From a virus: 27,890 bases of DNA. The position numbers and the translations under genes are program-made. The stretch is from positions 1 through 27,890 of IMG/VR virus record IMGVR_UViG_3300031603_000023. The stretch is one strand, 5' to 3'. The notes under the pieces are model-generated. The model saw only the letters and a list, made by a program, of their open reading frames with translations, was not told the DNA's origin and ran no database searches. This document shows, one piece after another, positions 9,265 through 16,870 of the stretch; positions within the stretch are counted from its first letter, which is position 1; each line of letters begins with the position of its first letter.

Positions 9265-9624
9265 TTATAATTGTATATTAATTTGTGGATCTCCCTGGAG
9301 TGTTATGTATAGGTATCCCACATCCCGGAGTCCGTCTGTTTTTATCTGAACGCTACAATCAATATCAAAATCTCCTGCTTCCGGAATATATTTAGCGACC
9401 TGAGCCTGAAATTTTTCCCTGACAGCTCCCTCATTCAACCCGAAGTCAAATAAATGTTGTTCTAAGCTCATACCGAATTCTGGTTCCCCAAGAACATCCC
9501 CTCGATTGGTATACAAAATCATTCGTATTTTTGAAAGGACTGCCTCAAGTTTTCCCGTTTCGTCCATTTTCGAACGAGAATATTTCGGGTCAGATGGATC
9601 TCGAAAATATAGCTCTCTTAGCAT
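9265..9624 (-). CDS. gp25: Baseplate wedge / sheath-initiator protein, gp25-like (GPW/gp25 family)
   Basis: A 119-residue protein, near the family length (T4 gp25 about 130). Residues about 26-60 contain LEAVLSKIRMILYTNRGDVL followed by GEPEFGMSLEQHLFDF. This fits the family signature of a helix, Arg-Gly, then a PEFG motif and a C-terminal Leu-Phe-Asp segment. In contractile systems gp25-type proteins join the wedge to the first sheath ring. A later ATG at residue 20 exists, but the upstream SDPKYSRSK segment aligns with the family's usual N-terminus, so I keep the first ATG. It starts seven bases after the stop of the 237-aa membrane protein and has no strong ribosome-binding site. Confidence 0.88.
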   Translation of the reverse strand: MLRELYFRDPSDPKYSRSKMDETGKLEAVLSKIRMILYTNRGDVLGEPEFGMSLEQHLFDFGLNEGAVREKFQAQVAKYIPEAGDFDIDCSVQIKTDGLRDVGYLYITLQGDPQINIQL

Positions 9625-9631
9625 TGTATTA

Positions 9632-10345
9632 TTATGTTATGTTTCTTGCTGACTTATCACTAAAGGTGAAATCCGCATCCGTGGGACTCGGTGGAATCCA
9701 TTTTATTTTCTTGTGTTTTTTCTTGAGTGTTGCTATTATCATCTGTAACACATTCTTGCCACCAATTGTAAATATCCCGACAGCAAATGTCGCCAACAGA
9801 CCCTGCCAATTATCAATTGACCAGTTCTGTTTAACCATTACCTCTGTTAGTATCTTGACAAACGGAATTAGGAGTAGGGTAAATGATAGCATATCCCACC
9901 ACGACTCTATAACCTTCCCAGTCAATTCGGCAATTTTACTAAATAAATGCTGAACTGATTTGAATGTCTTTGCCAGGTTATCCAGGATTCCGGACCAATT
10001 TTTGTCATTTGAAATAAGTCTTTGCCTGAAGTGTGCTATGGATGTTTTTTTCTCTCCCATTATCATCGATAATGTGGCCACTGTCGCAAAGATTACATTT
10101 TGGGGAGTAAGATCCACCACCACAGTAGAATTTGCAATAAGGTTCTCTACCAGTGGAAATAGAATTGGTATTACCAATCCAAATGTCGTGACAAATTTGA
10201 AATGATTTTTGAACTCAGTAACACTCTTCTTAAAAATACTCTTAAATTTAGCTATGTCAAGACCTTCATATAATTCATATATGTATTCCTCTGTAATAAT
10301 AGTCGGTTCTGGTGTTTCGTATTCAAGCACATTGAAATATTTCAT
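9632..10345 (-). CDS. Polytopic membrane-like protein with CTS-like N-terminus
   Basis: A 237-residue protein beginning MKYFNVLEYETPEP. Four hydrophobic stretches are visible, at about 51-71, 82-97, 149-170 and 182-206. A charged amphipathic region lies between the pairs and a Lys-rich tail follows (LKKKHKKIKW). The first eight residues end in V-L-E and match the pattern at the start of the 205-aa and 327-aa proteins. A membrane-active protein inside a tail operon could be a holin, an inner-membrane channel or an ejected protein. The holin idea is weak because the size and four segments are unusual and no endolysin lies nearby. The gene follows a 36-base AT-rich gap after the AAA+ regulator. 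Confidence 0.72.
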   Translation of the reverse strand: MKYFNVLEYETPEPTIITEEYIYELYEGLDIAKFKSIFKKSVTEFKNHFKFVTTFGLVIPILFPLVENLIANSTVVVDLTPQNVIFATVATLSMIMGEKKTSIAHFRQRLISNDKNWSGILDNLAKTFKSVQHLFSKIAELTGKVIESWWDMLSFTLLLIPFVKILTEVMVKQNWSIDNWQGLLATFAVGIFTIGGKNVLQMIIATLKKKHKKIKWIPPSPTDADFTFSDKSARNIT

Positions 10346-10350
10346 TCTTC

Positions 10351-10378
10351 ATTTTATTATTTTATAATGTATATATAG
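10351..10378 (-). promoter_or_regulatory. AT-rich promoter-like element before the 237-aa membrane protein gene
   Basis: Minus strand reads CTATATATACATTATAAAA within the 36-base gap between the AAA+ regulator gene and the downstream gene. It shares ATATATACATT(T)ATAAAA with the element at 2822-2853. It is similar enough to suggest a phage promoter class, but high AT content makes chance similarity possible. Confidence 0.3.
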
Positions 10379-10381
10379 AAA

Positions 10382-11446
10382 TTAAAAATTTGGGACAATC
10401 TTTTTATTCTTGATTTCAATGTCGTACCTCTCGAGCTTACTCCTTAGTGAATCCACTGAAATACTCAAATATCTGGCCGTCTTAGCTTTGTTGTTGCTCG
10501 TTAGTTTCAACGTCTTCAATAATAAATCCTTCACAATATCATCATATCCTATCCCCATGTCCGGAATCTCTAATATATATTCTCCCTCAGAAAGATTGAG
10601 GGGAGGTGGCCCTGGGTCTGCATCAGGATCAATTTCAATGGGAACATCTGTGAGAAATCGTAACGAAGCTGAAGTAATTTCTTGACCATGTTTTCCGGCA
10701 ACACTTTGTTGACGAATAATAACTGCCCGTTCTATTGCGTTTCTCATTTCCCTGAGATTTCCGGGCCAGGGGTGTTCCTCGAGAATGAGAACAGCATTTG
10801 CACTGATAATGTCAGTACGAAATACAATTCTTCTGCGATATCTGACATTGAATTCACGGAGAAAATTTCTGGCGTATCGTATAATATCAAATCCACGATC
10901 CCGGAGAGGTGGCAACAATATTATCCCATTCCTCAACGCATAATAAAAATCTTCTCTAAATAATCCTATATTTGCCATAGATCTCAGATCTCGTGTGGTG
11001 GACGCCATTATCCGAACATCCACAGACACTAAGTCGGCTCCCCCTACCCGATACATTTTCTTGGTCTGGAGTAATCTTAAGACCTTACTTTGAAATTCCA
11101 GGGGTAAAAGATCTAAATTTTCAATGAGAACTGTCCCTCCAGAAGCTTGTTCAAAGATTCCAGATCGAACCTTGCCTCCAATTTCACTTCCAAACAGGTC
11201 AGCCTCCGATATATTGTATGGTTCCGGGCGGCAATGTGCGATCAGAAACGGAGCAGATGAACGAGGGGAAATATTATGCATATACCGTCCATAGAACTTT
11301 TTTCCTGTTCCAATTTCCCCTGTCAATAACACCATTGCATTAACATCTGTCATATAGTGAGCCATCTCTATTGCATATTTCATTACTTCTGTTTTGCCAA
11401 TCATGTTATCACGATACCCATCCGCCGTCATTATTGGATATGTCAT
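10382..11446 (-). CDS. Sigma-54 enhancer-binding-protein-like AAA+ regulator lacking GAFTGA
   Basis: A 354-residue protein with the NtrC-type AAA+ core (about 15-265) and a Fis-type helix-turn-helix at about 318-341 (KAKTARYLSISVDSLRSKLE). There is no receiver or GAF domain. Walker A is intact (GEIGTGKK, 43-50). DLFGSE at 83-88 corresponds to the family ELFGHE, but only IGGKV separates it from RSGIFEQASGGTVLIE. The family has about ten residues there containing GAFTGA, the loop that contacts sigma-54. The Walker B position reads IEN instead of LDE. Sensor I reads STTRDL, and FREDFYYAL lacks the second arginine of FREDLYYRL. PWPGNLREM (sensor II) is kept. It is therefore probably a DNA-binding AAA+ regulator that does not use sigma-54 in the standard way. 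GGAGGAG precedes the ATG. Confidence 0.88.
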   Translation of the reverse strand: MTYPIMTADGYRDNMIGKTEVMKYAIEMAHYMTDVNAMVLLTGEIGTGKKFYGRYMHNISPRSSAPFLIAHCRPEPYNISEADLFGSEIGGKVRSGIFEQASGGTVLIENLDLLPLEFQSKVLRLLQTKKMYRVGGADLVSVDVRIMASTTRDLRSMANIGLFREDFYYALRNGIILLPPLRDRGFDIIRYARNFLREFNVRYRRRIVFRTDIISANAVLILEEHPWPGNLREMRNAIERAVIIRQQSVAGKHGQEITSASLRFLTDVPIEIDPDADPGPPPLNLSEGEYILEIPDMGIGYDDIVKDLLLKTLKLTSNNKAKTARYLSISVDSLRSKLERYDIEIKNKKIVPNF

Positions 11447-11667
11447 TACACTCCTCCATTATTCAATAAATATTTTGCGTTTCCACTATTATATATCTTA
11501 TTATATCCTCTACTGCTCATAATTTCATTTTCTGTTTTGGTCAAATCAAAGCCCTCTCGGACTAATTTATGCTTCATGTATTTCTGTCTTGATTCCCGTA
11601 CCCCATTGACCACCCATGAATAGCCGGATGCCGTGTTCCCAATAAATTTAAATCCGTTCGATTTCAA
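11446..11667 (-). pseudogene. C-terminal fragment of a repeat-type (Vsr-like) phage endonuclease
   Basis: A 73-codon frame starting only at a TTG with no proper ribosome-binding site. GFKFIGNTASGYSWVV, then SRQKYMKHKL, TENEIMSSRGYNKIYNSG and AKYLL match, from memory, the C-terminal module of large phage proteins that carry YGVENP repeats, a zinc finger and a Vsr-like nuclease core (usually GFKxIGET..NYxY, SRQKFQKHKL, TExEIMxxxGYxKIWDCG). The N-terminal part of the same family lies immediately upstream in another frame (11648-12421). This is therefore the remnant tail of one broken gene. Its last codons (GGA GGA GTG TAA) double as the ribosome-binding site of the AAA+ regulator, which may explain why this end is retained. 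Confidence 0.65.
11451..11457 (-). promoter_or_regulatory. Strong ribosome-binding site of the AAA+ regulator
   Basis: GGAGGAG on the minus strand, four bases before the ATG at 11444-11446. It is the best Shine-Dalgarno match I see in the window. It lies inside the last codons of the endonuclease remnant, whose TAA overlaps the ATG by one base. Confidence 0.65.
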
Positions 11668-12421
11668 CTCCCAAACTTTTTACAAAATTACTAAGATCCT
11701 TTTCGCCCCCCAATTCCTGTGTATCAATTGGATTACAATGAGTGCATAATTCAACTTTCGACACGACCATTCTCTGGCGTAAAAAATCACGGGATTGAGT
11801 AAATTCCTGGTTGCAGGTGGGACACTGTAATGTGAATATTTGACCATTGGTATGTGAAATAAATAGATATCCTAAGACTTTAAAATCCTCTATGATCTTG
11901 AGTCTATTTCGTAAATTAAATAACTTACTTTCCAATCTTGCAGCCTCTGTCTTTGCAGGATGATCCGCACCATATTTTTCTATCCAAACTTTTCGTATTT
12001 TTAATTTTATATCCTCAGACTGGCCAATATATTCCACGTCATATCGATCAAGATTTGTAGCCACCATTTTATTCATAATTGACGTTGATTGGAGGGGATG
12101 TTTCACTCCGTATCGTTCCAAATTGGTGTCATATGTCCTGTTCCGTATTTCCTGGCATTGTTGGGGATTTTCAACTCCGTAATTTTTTAGGGTAGTTTGA
12201 CGACTCTTATTGCGACATTCCTCAGATTGAAATGTATACTCAACTCCGTAATTTTTTAGTGTCGTTTGTACCTTTTTATCTTTTATGGAAGCCGATTGGC
12301 TGGGATTTTCAACTCCGTAATTTTTTAGGGTGGTTTGACGTTTTTTATCTTTTATAGAGGGGGACTGGCTGGGATTTTCAACTCCGTAATTTCTCGAACT
12401 TGTCTTTGAAGAAACAAACAA
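11648..12421 (-). pseudogene. N-terminal fragment of a YGVENP-repeat phage endonuclease
   Basis: A 257-codon frame from a TTG (12421). The frame is open further up to 12472 with an in-frame ATT at 12457 and an AAGGAC at 12469-12474, so the native start may have been there. Seven 23-residue repeats of the type TTLKNYGVENPSQSxSIKDK are followed by a zinc-ribbon-like CPTC...CTHC pair. The opening of a Vsr-like domain (ELGGEKDLSNFVKSLGVEI) follows, and then the frame stops. In the related proteins I know, the catalytic PD-(D/E)xK core comes exactly here. Here about 150-250 residues are missing and the C-terminal module resumes in another frame at 11667. Both pieces look like one mobile endonuclease gene broken by internal deletion plus frameshift. 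Confidence 0.7.
11950..12400 (-). repeat. Seven in-frame 69-base repeats (YGVENP type)
   Basis: The Tyr-Gly-Val codons recur at exactly 69-base spacing (anchor bases near 11967, 12036, 12105, 12174, 12243, 12312 and 12381). Each unit encodes 23 residues with consensus T-x-x-K/E-x-Y-G-V-x-x-P-x-Q-S. The three rightmost units (N-terminal in the protein) are nearly identical at DNA level, sharing AACTCCGTAATTTTTTAG, while those further left diverge. This suggests repeat growth at the N-terminus. They are coding repeats of the broken endonuclease gene. Confidence 0.8.
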
Positions 12422-12487
12422 TCGGTAATTTTCTCGTGAGGTTAATTTATATTCAATTTTTTTATTAAGTCCTTAAAAATCAACAAC

Positions 12488-13225
12488 TTAATGGTATTGC
12501 AGAAACCAATCTACCGTATTTTCTGAATCTATTCTCTCCAGAATCCAATCAACTTCTTCTTTGCCCTCATCCCGTATCATATCTGCATTAATTGGAACTC
12601 CTCCGGGCATTGGAAATGGATATGTGCTCAGCATTCTGCCCAATGCGATCTTTGCCTTACCAGTTATATACTTCAAGAAATATGGATCCCCGAATAAATC
12701 TTCCAATGGTATTTTAACTAAAGCCTCGATATACAGATCAAACTTTGGATCTCTACCCTTAACAGTCAATCTCTTCGTATTTATATTGAAATCGTATGCA
12801 ATTTGTTCCAAGAAGAAAGCCTTTGCAAGATCAAAATACTGATATTGAGCGGTTCTCATTACAAGGTCATCCCCATGGAAAGAACTCAGGAATATCTCGG
12901 AGGCCATCAGGCGATCCTCGGCAAAATCTCTATCAATATTTCCCAAACGACCAACGCCGTTAATTTCCTGGAATTTCACAACAGATATCACACAATCAGG
13001 CAAATCCAATCTTCTACTTGCTTTAAATTGTGCATTATTTATTGACGCCTTGGTCACCACATACTTAGTGCTTTCCACGGCCGGACCATATTCCCTGTAG
13101 AAAAATTCCGCCTCATTTTGGATCAATCTTTTAATTTCAGGTTCCTCCAGCACCACAGGCAAACTCCCGGACGCCGTCATCTCTCTCTGAACATTTTCTA
13201 TGAAATCCGCTTCTGACATTGACAT
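12488..13225 (-). CDS. Phage structural protein, possible neck / head-tail connector
   Basis: A 245-residue soluble protein starting MSMSEADFIENVQREMTASG, with an alternative ATG two codons later. Features are an N-terminal helix, SLPVVLEEPEIKRLIQNEAE, a middle beta section with LDLPDCVISVVKFQEINGVG, and the segment FLSSFHGDDLVMRTAQYQYF. A C-terminal PMPGGVPINADMIRDEGKEE helix and an acidic tail follow. I have a memory of similar proteins in T4-like environmental phages annotated as neck proteins, but I cannot verify it, so the call is tentative. It ends just upstream of the endonuclease remnant. It begins 11 bases after the stop of the 327-aa gene, with only a weak ribosome-binding site. Confidence 0.65.
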   Translation of the reverse strand: MSMSEADFIENVQREMTASGSLPVVLEEPEIKRLIQNEAEFFYREYGPAVESTKYVVTKASINNAQFKASRRLDLPDCVISVVKFQEINGVGRLGNIDRDFAEDRLMASEIFLSSFHGDDLVMRTAQYQYFDLAKAFFLEQIAYDFNINTKRLTVKGRDPKFDLYIEALVKIPLEDLFGDPYFLKYITGKAKIALGRMLSTYPFPMPGGVPINADMIRDEGKEEVDWILERIDSENTVDWFLQYH

Positions 13226-13236
13226 AATTCTATGAC

Positions 13237-14220
13237 TTATTTTTCTTCTTCTGCTATTAAAATTACCTTTCTGGTAATGTCAATATATTTAGCCATTCCG
13301 GCAAAGGCAAGCCAACCTGCCATTCCAGGAACAAATGCCGCCAATAATCCTTTGTATACTTTTTTTCCTCCGGCCTTCAATGCAGATTCCGTATCCCTGC
13401 GCCATCTGGCCGAGATTATTGTGGGCTTTAAAAAATCTCGAACTCTCCAGAACACCTTCCCCATTAAATTGAACTTTGGGGCTTTGGGACCTCCCATTAC
13501 GGCAACAGTTTTTGCGGCGGATAACAACGCGATGTCCGCAACTTTGCCCGTCCATTTTTGTAATATTCCATCCAGAAAACGGAAGAACTTGAGTATGGCT
13601 TCCCCGGGCGTAGTTTTTCTAATTTTAAGCACAAGATCATCGACATCTTTTTGTTCCCCCTGTAAAATCTTATCGAAACTCCCATTGATTTTATAATACT
13701 TCAAGGTTCCTTCATATCCGGCCTTGCCAAACAAGGCTTTAATCTTGTTGACACTTTTTGCAGTTAGCCACAACCAAGTGTCCTCAAACCACTCCTTCTC
13801 TGCGGGGCCTGCCTGTTTCACATATTCTCTAACCTCCGGAAATCTGGTAACAATCTTGACGGCATCATTTAAATTCATTGCACTTGACTTTTTTGTTATC
13901 ACTGACAACGTGCCATAACAATCTTCGGATAACTGTTTCACCAAGGTTACCAATAAGTCTTTCACATGCCCAATTTTTGCACCAAGACTCCTAATCATAT
14001 CCCCAATCTTATGGCCAAAGGCGGAAATCCCTTCATTTAAGGACCCGACATAATATTTATAGATCAGTTGTTCATCTTCATTGACCACCCCAAATAGATC
14101 AACAAGGAATTCATAATTTGCAAAGTCCTCTTCTATTTTGGCCAATACGTCAATTTCCGGCCCCAAATATTTTTGGTCCAACAACTCAACAGCTTCTAAT
14201 ATTGTTTCATATTCCATCAT
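13237..14220 (-). CDS. Membrane-associated protein with CTS-like N-terminus, unknown
   Basis: A 327-residue protein with two adjacent ATG codons; starting at the second (14217) gives MEYETILEAVELLDQK, whose first eight residues end in I-L-E. The body is mostly helical and Lys-rich. A Gly/Ala-rich hydrophobic segment near the C-terminus (about 290-312, GLLAAFVPGMAGWLAFAGMA) could be a single membrane helix. A weaker hydrophobic stretch is at 226-243. Lys/Arg-rich stretches around 245-290 suggest contact with nucleic acid or membrane. It starts one base after the amidoligase stop codon and so is probably co-translated with it. Family not recognised. A virion-internal or ejected protein is one possibility. 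Confidence 0.7.
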   Translation of the reverse strand: MMEYETILEAVELLDQKYLGPEIDVLAKIEEDFANYEFLVDLFGVVNEDEQLIYKYYVGSLNEGISAFGHKIGDMIRSLGAKIGHVKDLLVTLVKQLSEDCYGTLSVITKKSSAMNLNDAVKIVTRFPEVREYVKQAGPAEKEWFEDTWLWLTAKSVNKIKALFGKAGYEGTLKYYKINGSFDKILQGEQKDVDDLVLKIRKTTPGEAILKFFRFLDGILQKWTGKVADIALLSAAKTVAVMGGPKAPKFNLMGKVFWRVRDFLKPTIISARWRRDTESALKAGGKKVYKGLLAAFVPGMAGWLAFAGMAKYIDITRKVILIAEEEK

Positions 14221-14221
14221 A

Positions 14222-15604
14222 CTATACTTTTATGCAATTTTTAATAACGGCCAATTCTCCAATGGTTCCTTTTCTTATGATACAATCTTCCAATTCTCCA
14301 TTTATGACATCTTTTTCATTCTCGACATAACATCCCTCCAATCTATTTGAAAACTGAATTGGGGTGGATTTCACTTTTGAATCCATAACCAGATTCCCCC
14401 CCACTATTTCAGAGTCTTCAATATGACTATTCTTGATTTCACAATGCAAAAAACTACAATTATCCAAGAGTCCGTCAATCTTACAATTGACCATCTCAAA
14501 TTTCGATATATTGTTACAGCTTTTGAGTGTTGCGTCTTTTATTTGAAATAACGCCGTGTCGCTGTCATAATTGAAATACCCCTTCTCTACCCCGGCATTT
14601 ACAATTAAATCATAGAGTCCTTCTCGAAGAACGGACCAAAATGTCTTTGTGATTCCAATGTGACTCTGGAGGTTCACCATAACAACGAAATCAGGATAAT
14701 TATAAATAAACTTTTCCACATTCGAAAACGAGGTCGCTATTTTTTTATGTGATTCCAGCAACTTTTTTAATTTGAATGTATCTGATTCCGTGAACTCCGG
14801 ATATTCAACCACATGTTTTATTGACTTACAAAAAATGTCCTGACAATCCAAGATCTTCTGTGTTTTCTTTTCGTAGTCCGCTCCGCCCAAATATCGAAAC
14901 TCCAAATAATTGTTCTCAACTTTTAAAAAATTGATCCCGTAGTATTTTGTGGTTGGCCATATATAATTATTTTTATTTAATAACGCTCCTGAGGTCTCCC
15001 TGAACATGAACTTATTTGCGGGGCGAATTTCTTTGACGCTCCGTGCATATGTATTCCCCCTGCGCCCAGGAAACTTATTATAAATTGTATTTTCATCAAA
15101 AGACAGACACATCTTCAAAATATTCATGTTTGAAATGTCCGACTGCCGTCTTTGCTTACTCATCGGGCTCAACGATATGTTGATATGGACCCCAGCCCTG
15201 TCCGTAGTCCAGCCATTTCGTTGTATCCACTGAAGTACCTTGATTAATATAATACGAGCCTCAGACTCACCGAGTGGGCCTGTAATGAGCTCTCTCATGT
15301 TGGGGCCGCCCGAGTAATCCGGCTCAAGGATAAATTCATCGCCGGATATATGTGCCCCGGAATGAACAGTGTATGATTTCTTCTTCTTATCCCCAAAACC
15401 GACTGTCTCAAATGGAACGGTAACTTTTTTTGCCAGAGCTTTTGTGAGTCCGGCAGCCGTTTCATCTTTAGATAGTTTTGTGAAGAATTCAAACTCATAT
15501 CCAATTAAAAATTCATCGGTTGGCACCACCTGTGAACTTGGTGCCAACTCTGTGAATATTTCGTTATTATGAAATTTTGGATTTATTCCTTTTTTGTCTC
15601 CCAT
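14222..15604 (-). CDS. Amidoligase-like enzyme (Amidoligase_2 type) with beta-helical C-terminus
   Basis: A 460-residue protein. The N-terminal ~270 residues carry the ordered motifs of the amidoligase (COOH-NH2 ligase) family. They are GYEFEFF (35-41), EPDYSGG (94-100), RELITGPL (104-111), AGVHINIS (137-144) and YLEFRYLGG (233-241). Such enzymes join an amine to a carboxylate with ATP; the substrate here is unknown. Residues about 355-460 form irregular five-residue steps (CKIDGLLDNCSFLHCEIKNS and onward), like a pentapeptide or right-handed beta-helix, perhaps for binding. GGA five bases before the ATG serves as ribosome-binding site, next to the stop of the S1 gene. Possible targets are a virion protein side chain, peptidoglycan peptide or a small metabolite; none can be chosen from sequence. 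Confidence 0.78.
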   Translation of the reverse strand: MGDKKGINPKFHNNEIFTELAPSSQVVPTDEFLIGYEFEFFTKLSKDETAAGLTKALAKKVTVPFETVGFGDKKKKSYTVHSGAHISGDEFILEPDYSGGPNMRELITGPLGESEARIILIKVLQWIQRNGWTTDRAGVHINISLSPMSKQRRQSDISNMNILKMCLSFDENTIYNKFPGRRGNTYARSVKEIRPANKFMFRETSGALLNKNNYIWPTTKYYGINFLKVENNYLEFRYLGGADYEKKTQKILDCQDIFCKSIKHVVEYPEFTESDTFKLKKLLESHKKIATSFSNVEKFIYNYPDFVVMVNLQSHIGITKTFWSVLREGLYDLIVNAGVEKGYFNYDSDTALFQIKDATLKSCNNISKFEMVNCKIDGLLDNCSFLHCEIKNSHIEDSEIVGGNLVMDSKVKSTPIQFSNRLEGCYVENEKDVINGELEDCIIRKGTIGELAVIKNCIKV

Positions 15605-15605
15605 T

Positions 15606-16820
15606 TTATCCGTTTTCGTTTTTACTTACTTCTGGCAGTTGCTCCACAAATCTCGTGAAGATCTTATTGTTGTCAACATCCACCTCCGTTATCTCTATTT
15701 GTAGTTTCATTCCCATAGCAGGAACAAAGCCTTCCGGATATTCTTTGTTGTGAAAAAGTCCAATAAACGAATTTTCATTTAATCTGAACTTGACAAAACT
15801 TCCAATTTCTCGAATTCCTACAATTTCACATTCCTGTATGGTATCCTCACAGGCATCTCTGAAATCTTCAAATGTGGTCACAACCGAGCAGCCCTTATTC
15901 TCCGATAAAATAATTCTATTATTTTTGGCCACCTCTTTAACATAGAACGAAATCTCCTCTCCGGATTGAAAATAGACGAAGTTTTCTTTGGTCTCGGGTG
16001 TCATTTCCGACACATGGATAAGACCCGTGAAAATTTCATCGAATTCCACAAAAATTCCAAACTTTGAAACCCCTGTGATCGTTCCCGTATACTTCTCGTC
16101 ATGTGCCAATAGATGTATTTTTTCTTCTAATATGTGACGGATATATTTCTTATTCGATACTATAAAAGTATCTCCTGCGTAAATATAGTCCTCAAACATA
16201 ACAAAGATATCTGTGCCGATCAAATCATCAAAATTTGATATCTTGTTAGCACTTGCCAAACTCCCTGGTATGAACGTTTCCAGGCCATCAATACTCGCAA
16301 TAAACCCACCCGCATTCTTATCAATCACTCGGGCCGTATATACTTTGTCCGCGTTCCTTGCCTGCAGTAAAAATTCTTGTTTCTTGTCATTCAAAAATGA
16401 ATGAAGTAAACTGACATTTATAATGTGATCCTCTATTTCAACAAATAGTGTACTTTCGTTTGATTTGAACCATTCATTCCCGTCATCTCTTAGCCATTCC
16501 TGCAATTCTTTCGTGGTGTCAAATTTCACCCCCCGCATTTCAAAAAACAGTCTTTCCTTCTTGATGCTAATGCTAAATTCAATTCCGTTGTCACACAATA
16601 CATCAAAATATGTGTTCCCTACGTCCCTAATCCCTATTACTTTCAATACATCACCATCCGATACATCTTTTTTGACGAATCCATAATTCATCCAATTGTC
16701 CATTGCGTGGGGTTGTTCAAATGTGAAGTCATCTTGATCCATTATATCAACGAGATCCGAGACTGTGTTTGCTTTGTAAAGCGTTCCCAAAATTTCAACT
16801 TCGACGTTAATTGCGTCCAT
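15606..16820 (-). CDS. S1-domain RNA-binding protein (ribosomal protein bS1-like)
   Basis: A 404-residue protein. At least one canonical S1 OB-fold is clear at about 242-308 (EKYTGTITGVSKFGIFVEFD, then GLIHVSEM and SFYVKEVAKNNRIILSE). A second S1 repeat at 157-228 (KVYTARVIDKNAGGFIASID, GLETFIPGSLA) resembles the ribosome-binding type repeats of bS1. A more divergent third lies at 328-392 (ECEIVGIREIGSFVKF). The first 150 residues are not clearly assigned, though 55-90 could be another OB-fold. The likely role is to bind mRNA, or to bias or replace host S1 in translation. It is the first gene after the promoter-like motif at 16871-16887, with AGGT eight bases before its ATG, and it is followed directly by the amidoligase gene. 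Confidence 0.85.
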   Translation of the reverse strand: MDAINVEVEILGTLYKANTVSDLVDIMDQDDFTFEQPHAMDNWMNYGFVKKDVSDGDVLKVIGIRDVGNTYFDVLCDNGIEFSISIKKERLFFEMRGVKFDTTKELQEWLRDDGNEWFKSNESTLFVEIEDHIINVSLLHSFLNDKKQEFLLQARNADKVYTARVIDKNAGGFIASIDGLETFIPGSLASANKISNFDDLIGTDIFVMFEDYIYAGDTFIVSNKKYIRHILEEKIHLLAHDEKYTGTITGVSKFGIFVEFDEIFTGLIHVSEMTPETKENFVYFQSGEEISFYVKEVAKNNRIILSENKGCSVVTTFEDFRDACEDTIQECEIVGIREIGSFVKFRLNENSFIGLFHNKEYPEGFVPAMGMKLQIEITEVDVDNNKIFTRFVEQLPEVSKNENG

Positions 16821-16870
16821 TATTTTACCTATAAAAAATTACTAAAAAATTTTAATTATTTATTTTTTTG

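Noticed and set aside
9531-9953. Plus-strand 140-codon open frame opposite gp25-like and membrane genes
   Set aside because: Antisense to the well-supported gp25-like gene; hydrophobic content mirrors the complementary membrane-protein codons.
9632-10345. Holin assignment for the four-segment membrane protein
   Set aside because: Size and topology do not fit known holin classes well, and no endolysin or spanin is adjacent.
13232-13696. Plus-strand 154-codon open frame opposite the 327-aa gene
   Set aside because: Antisense shadow of a minus-strand gene that fits the operon; no start signal.
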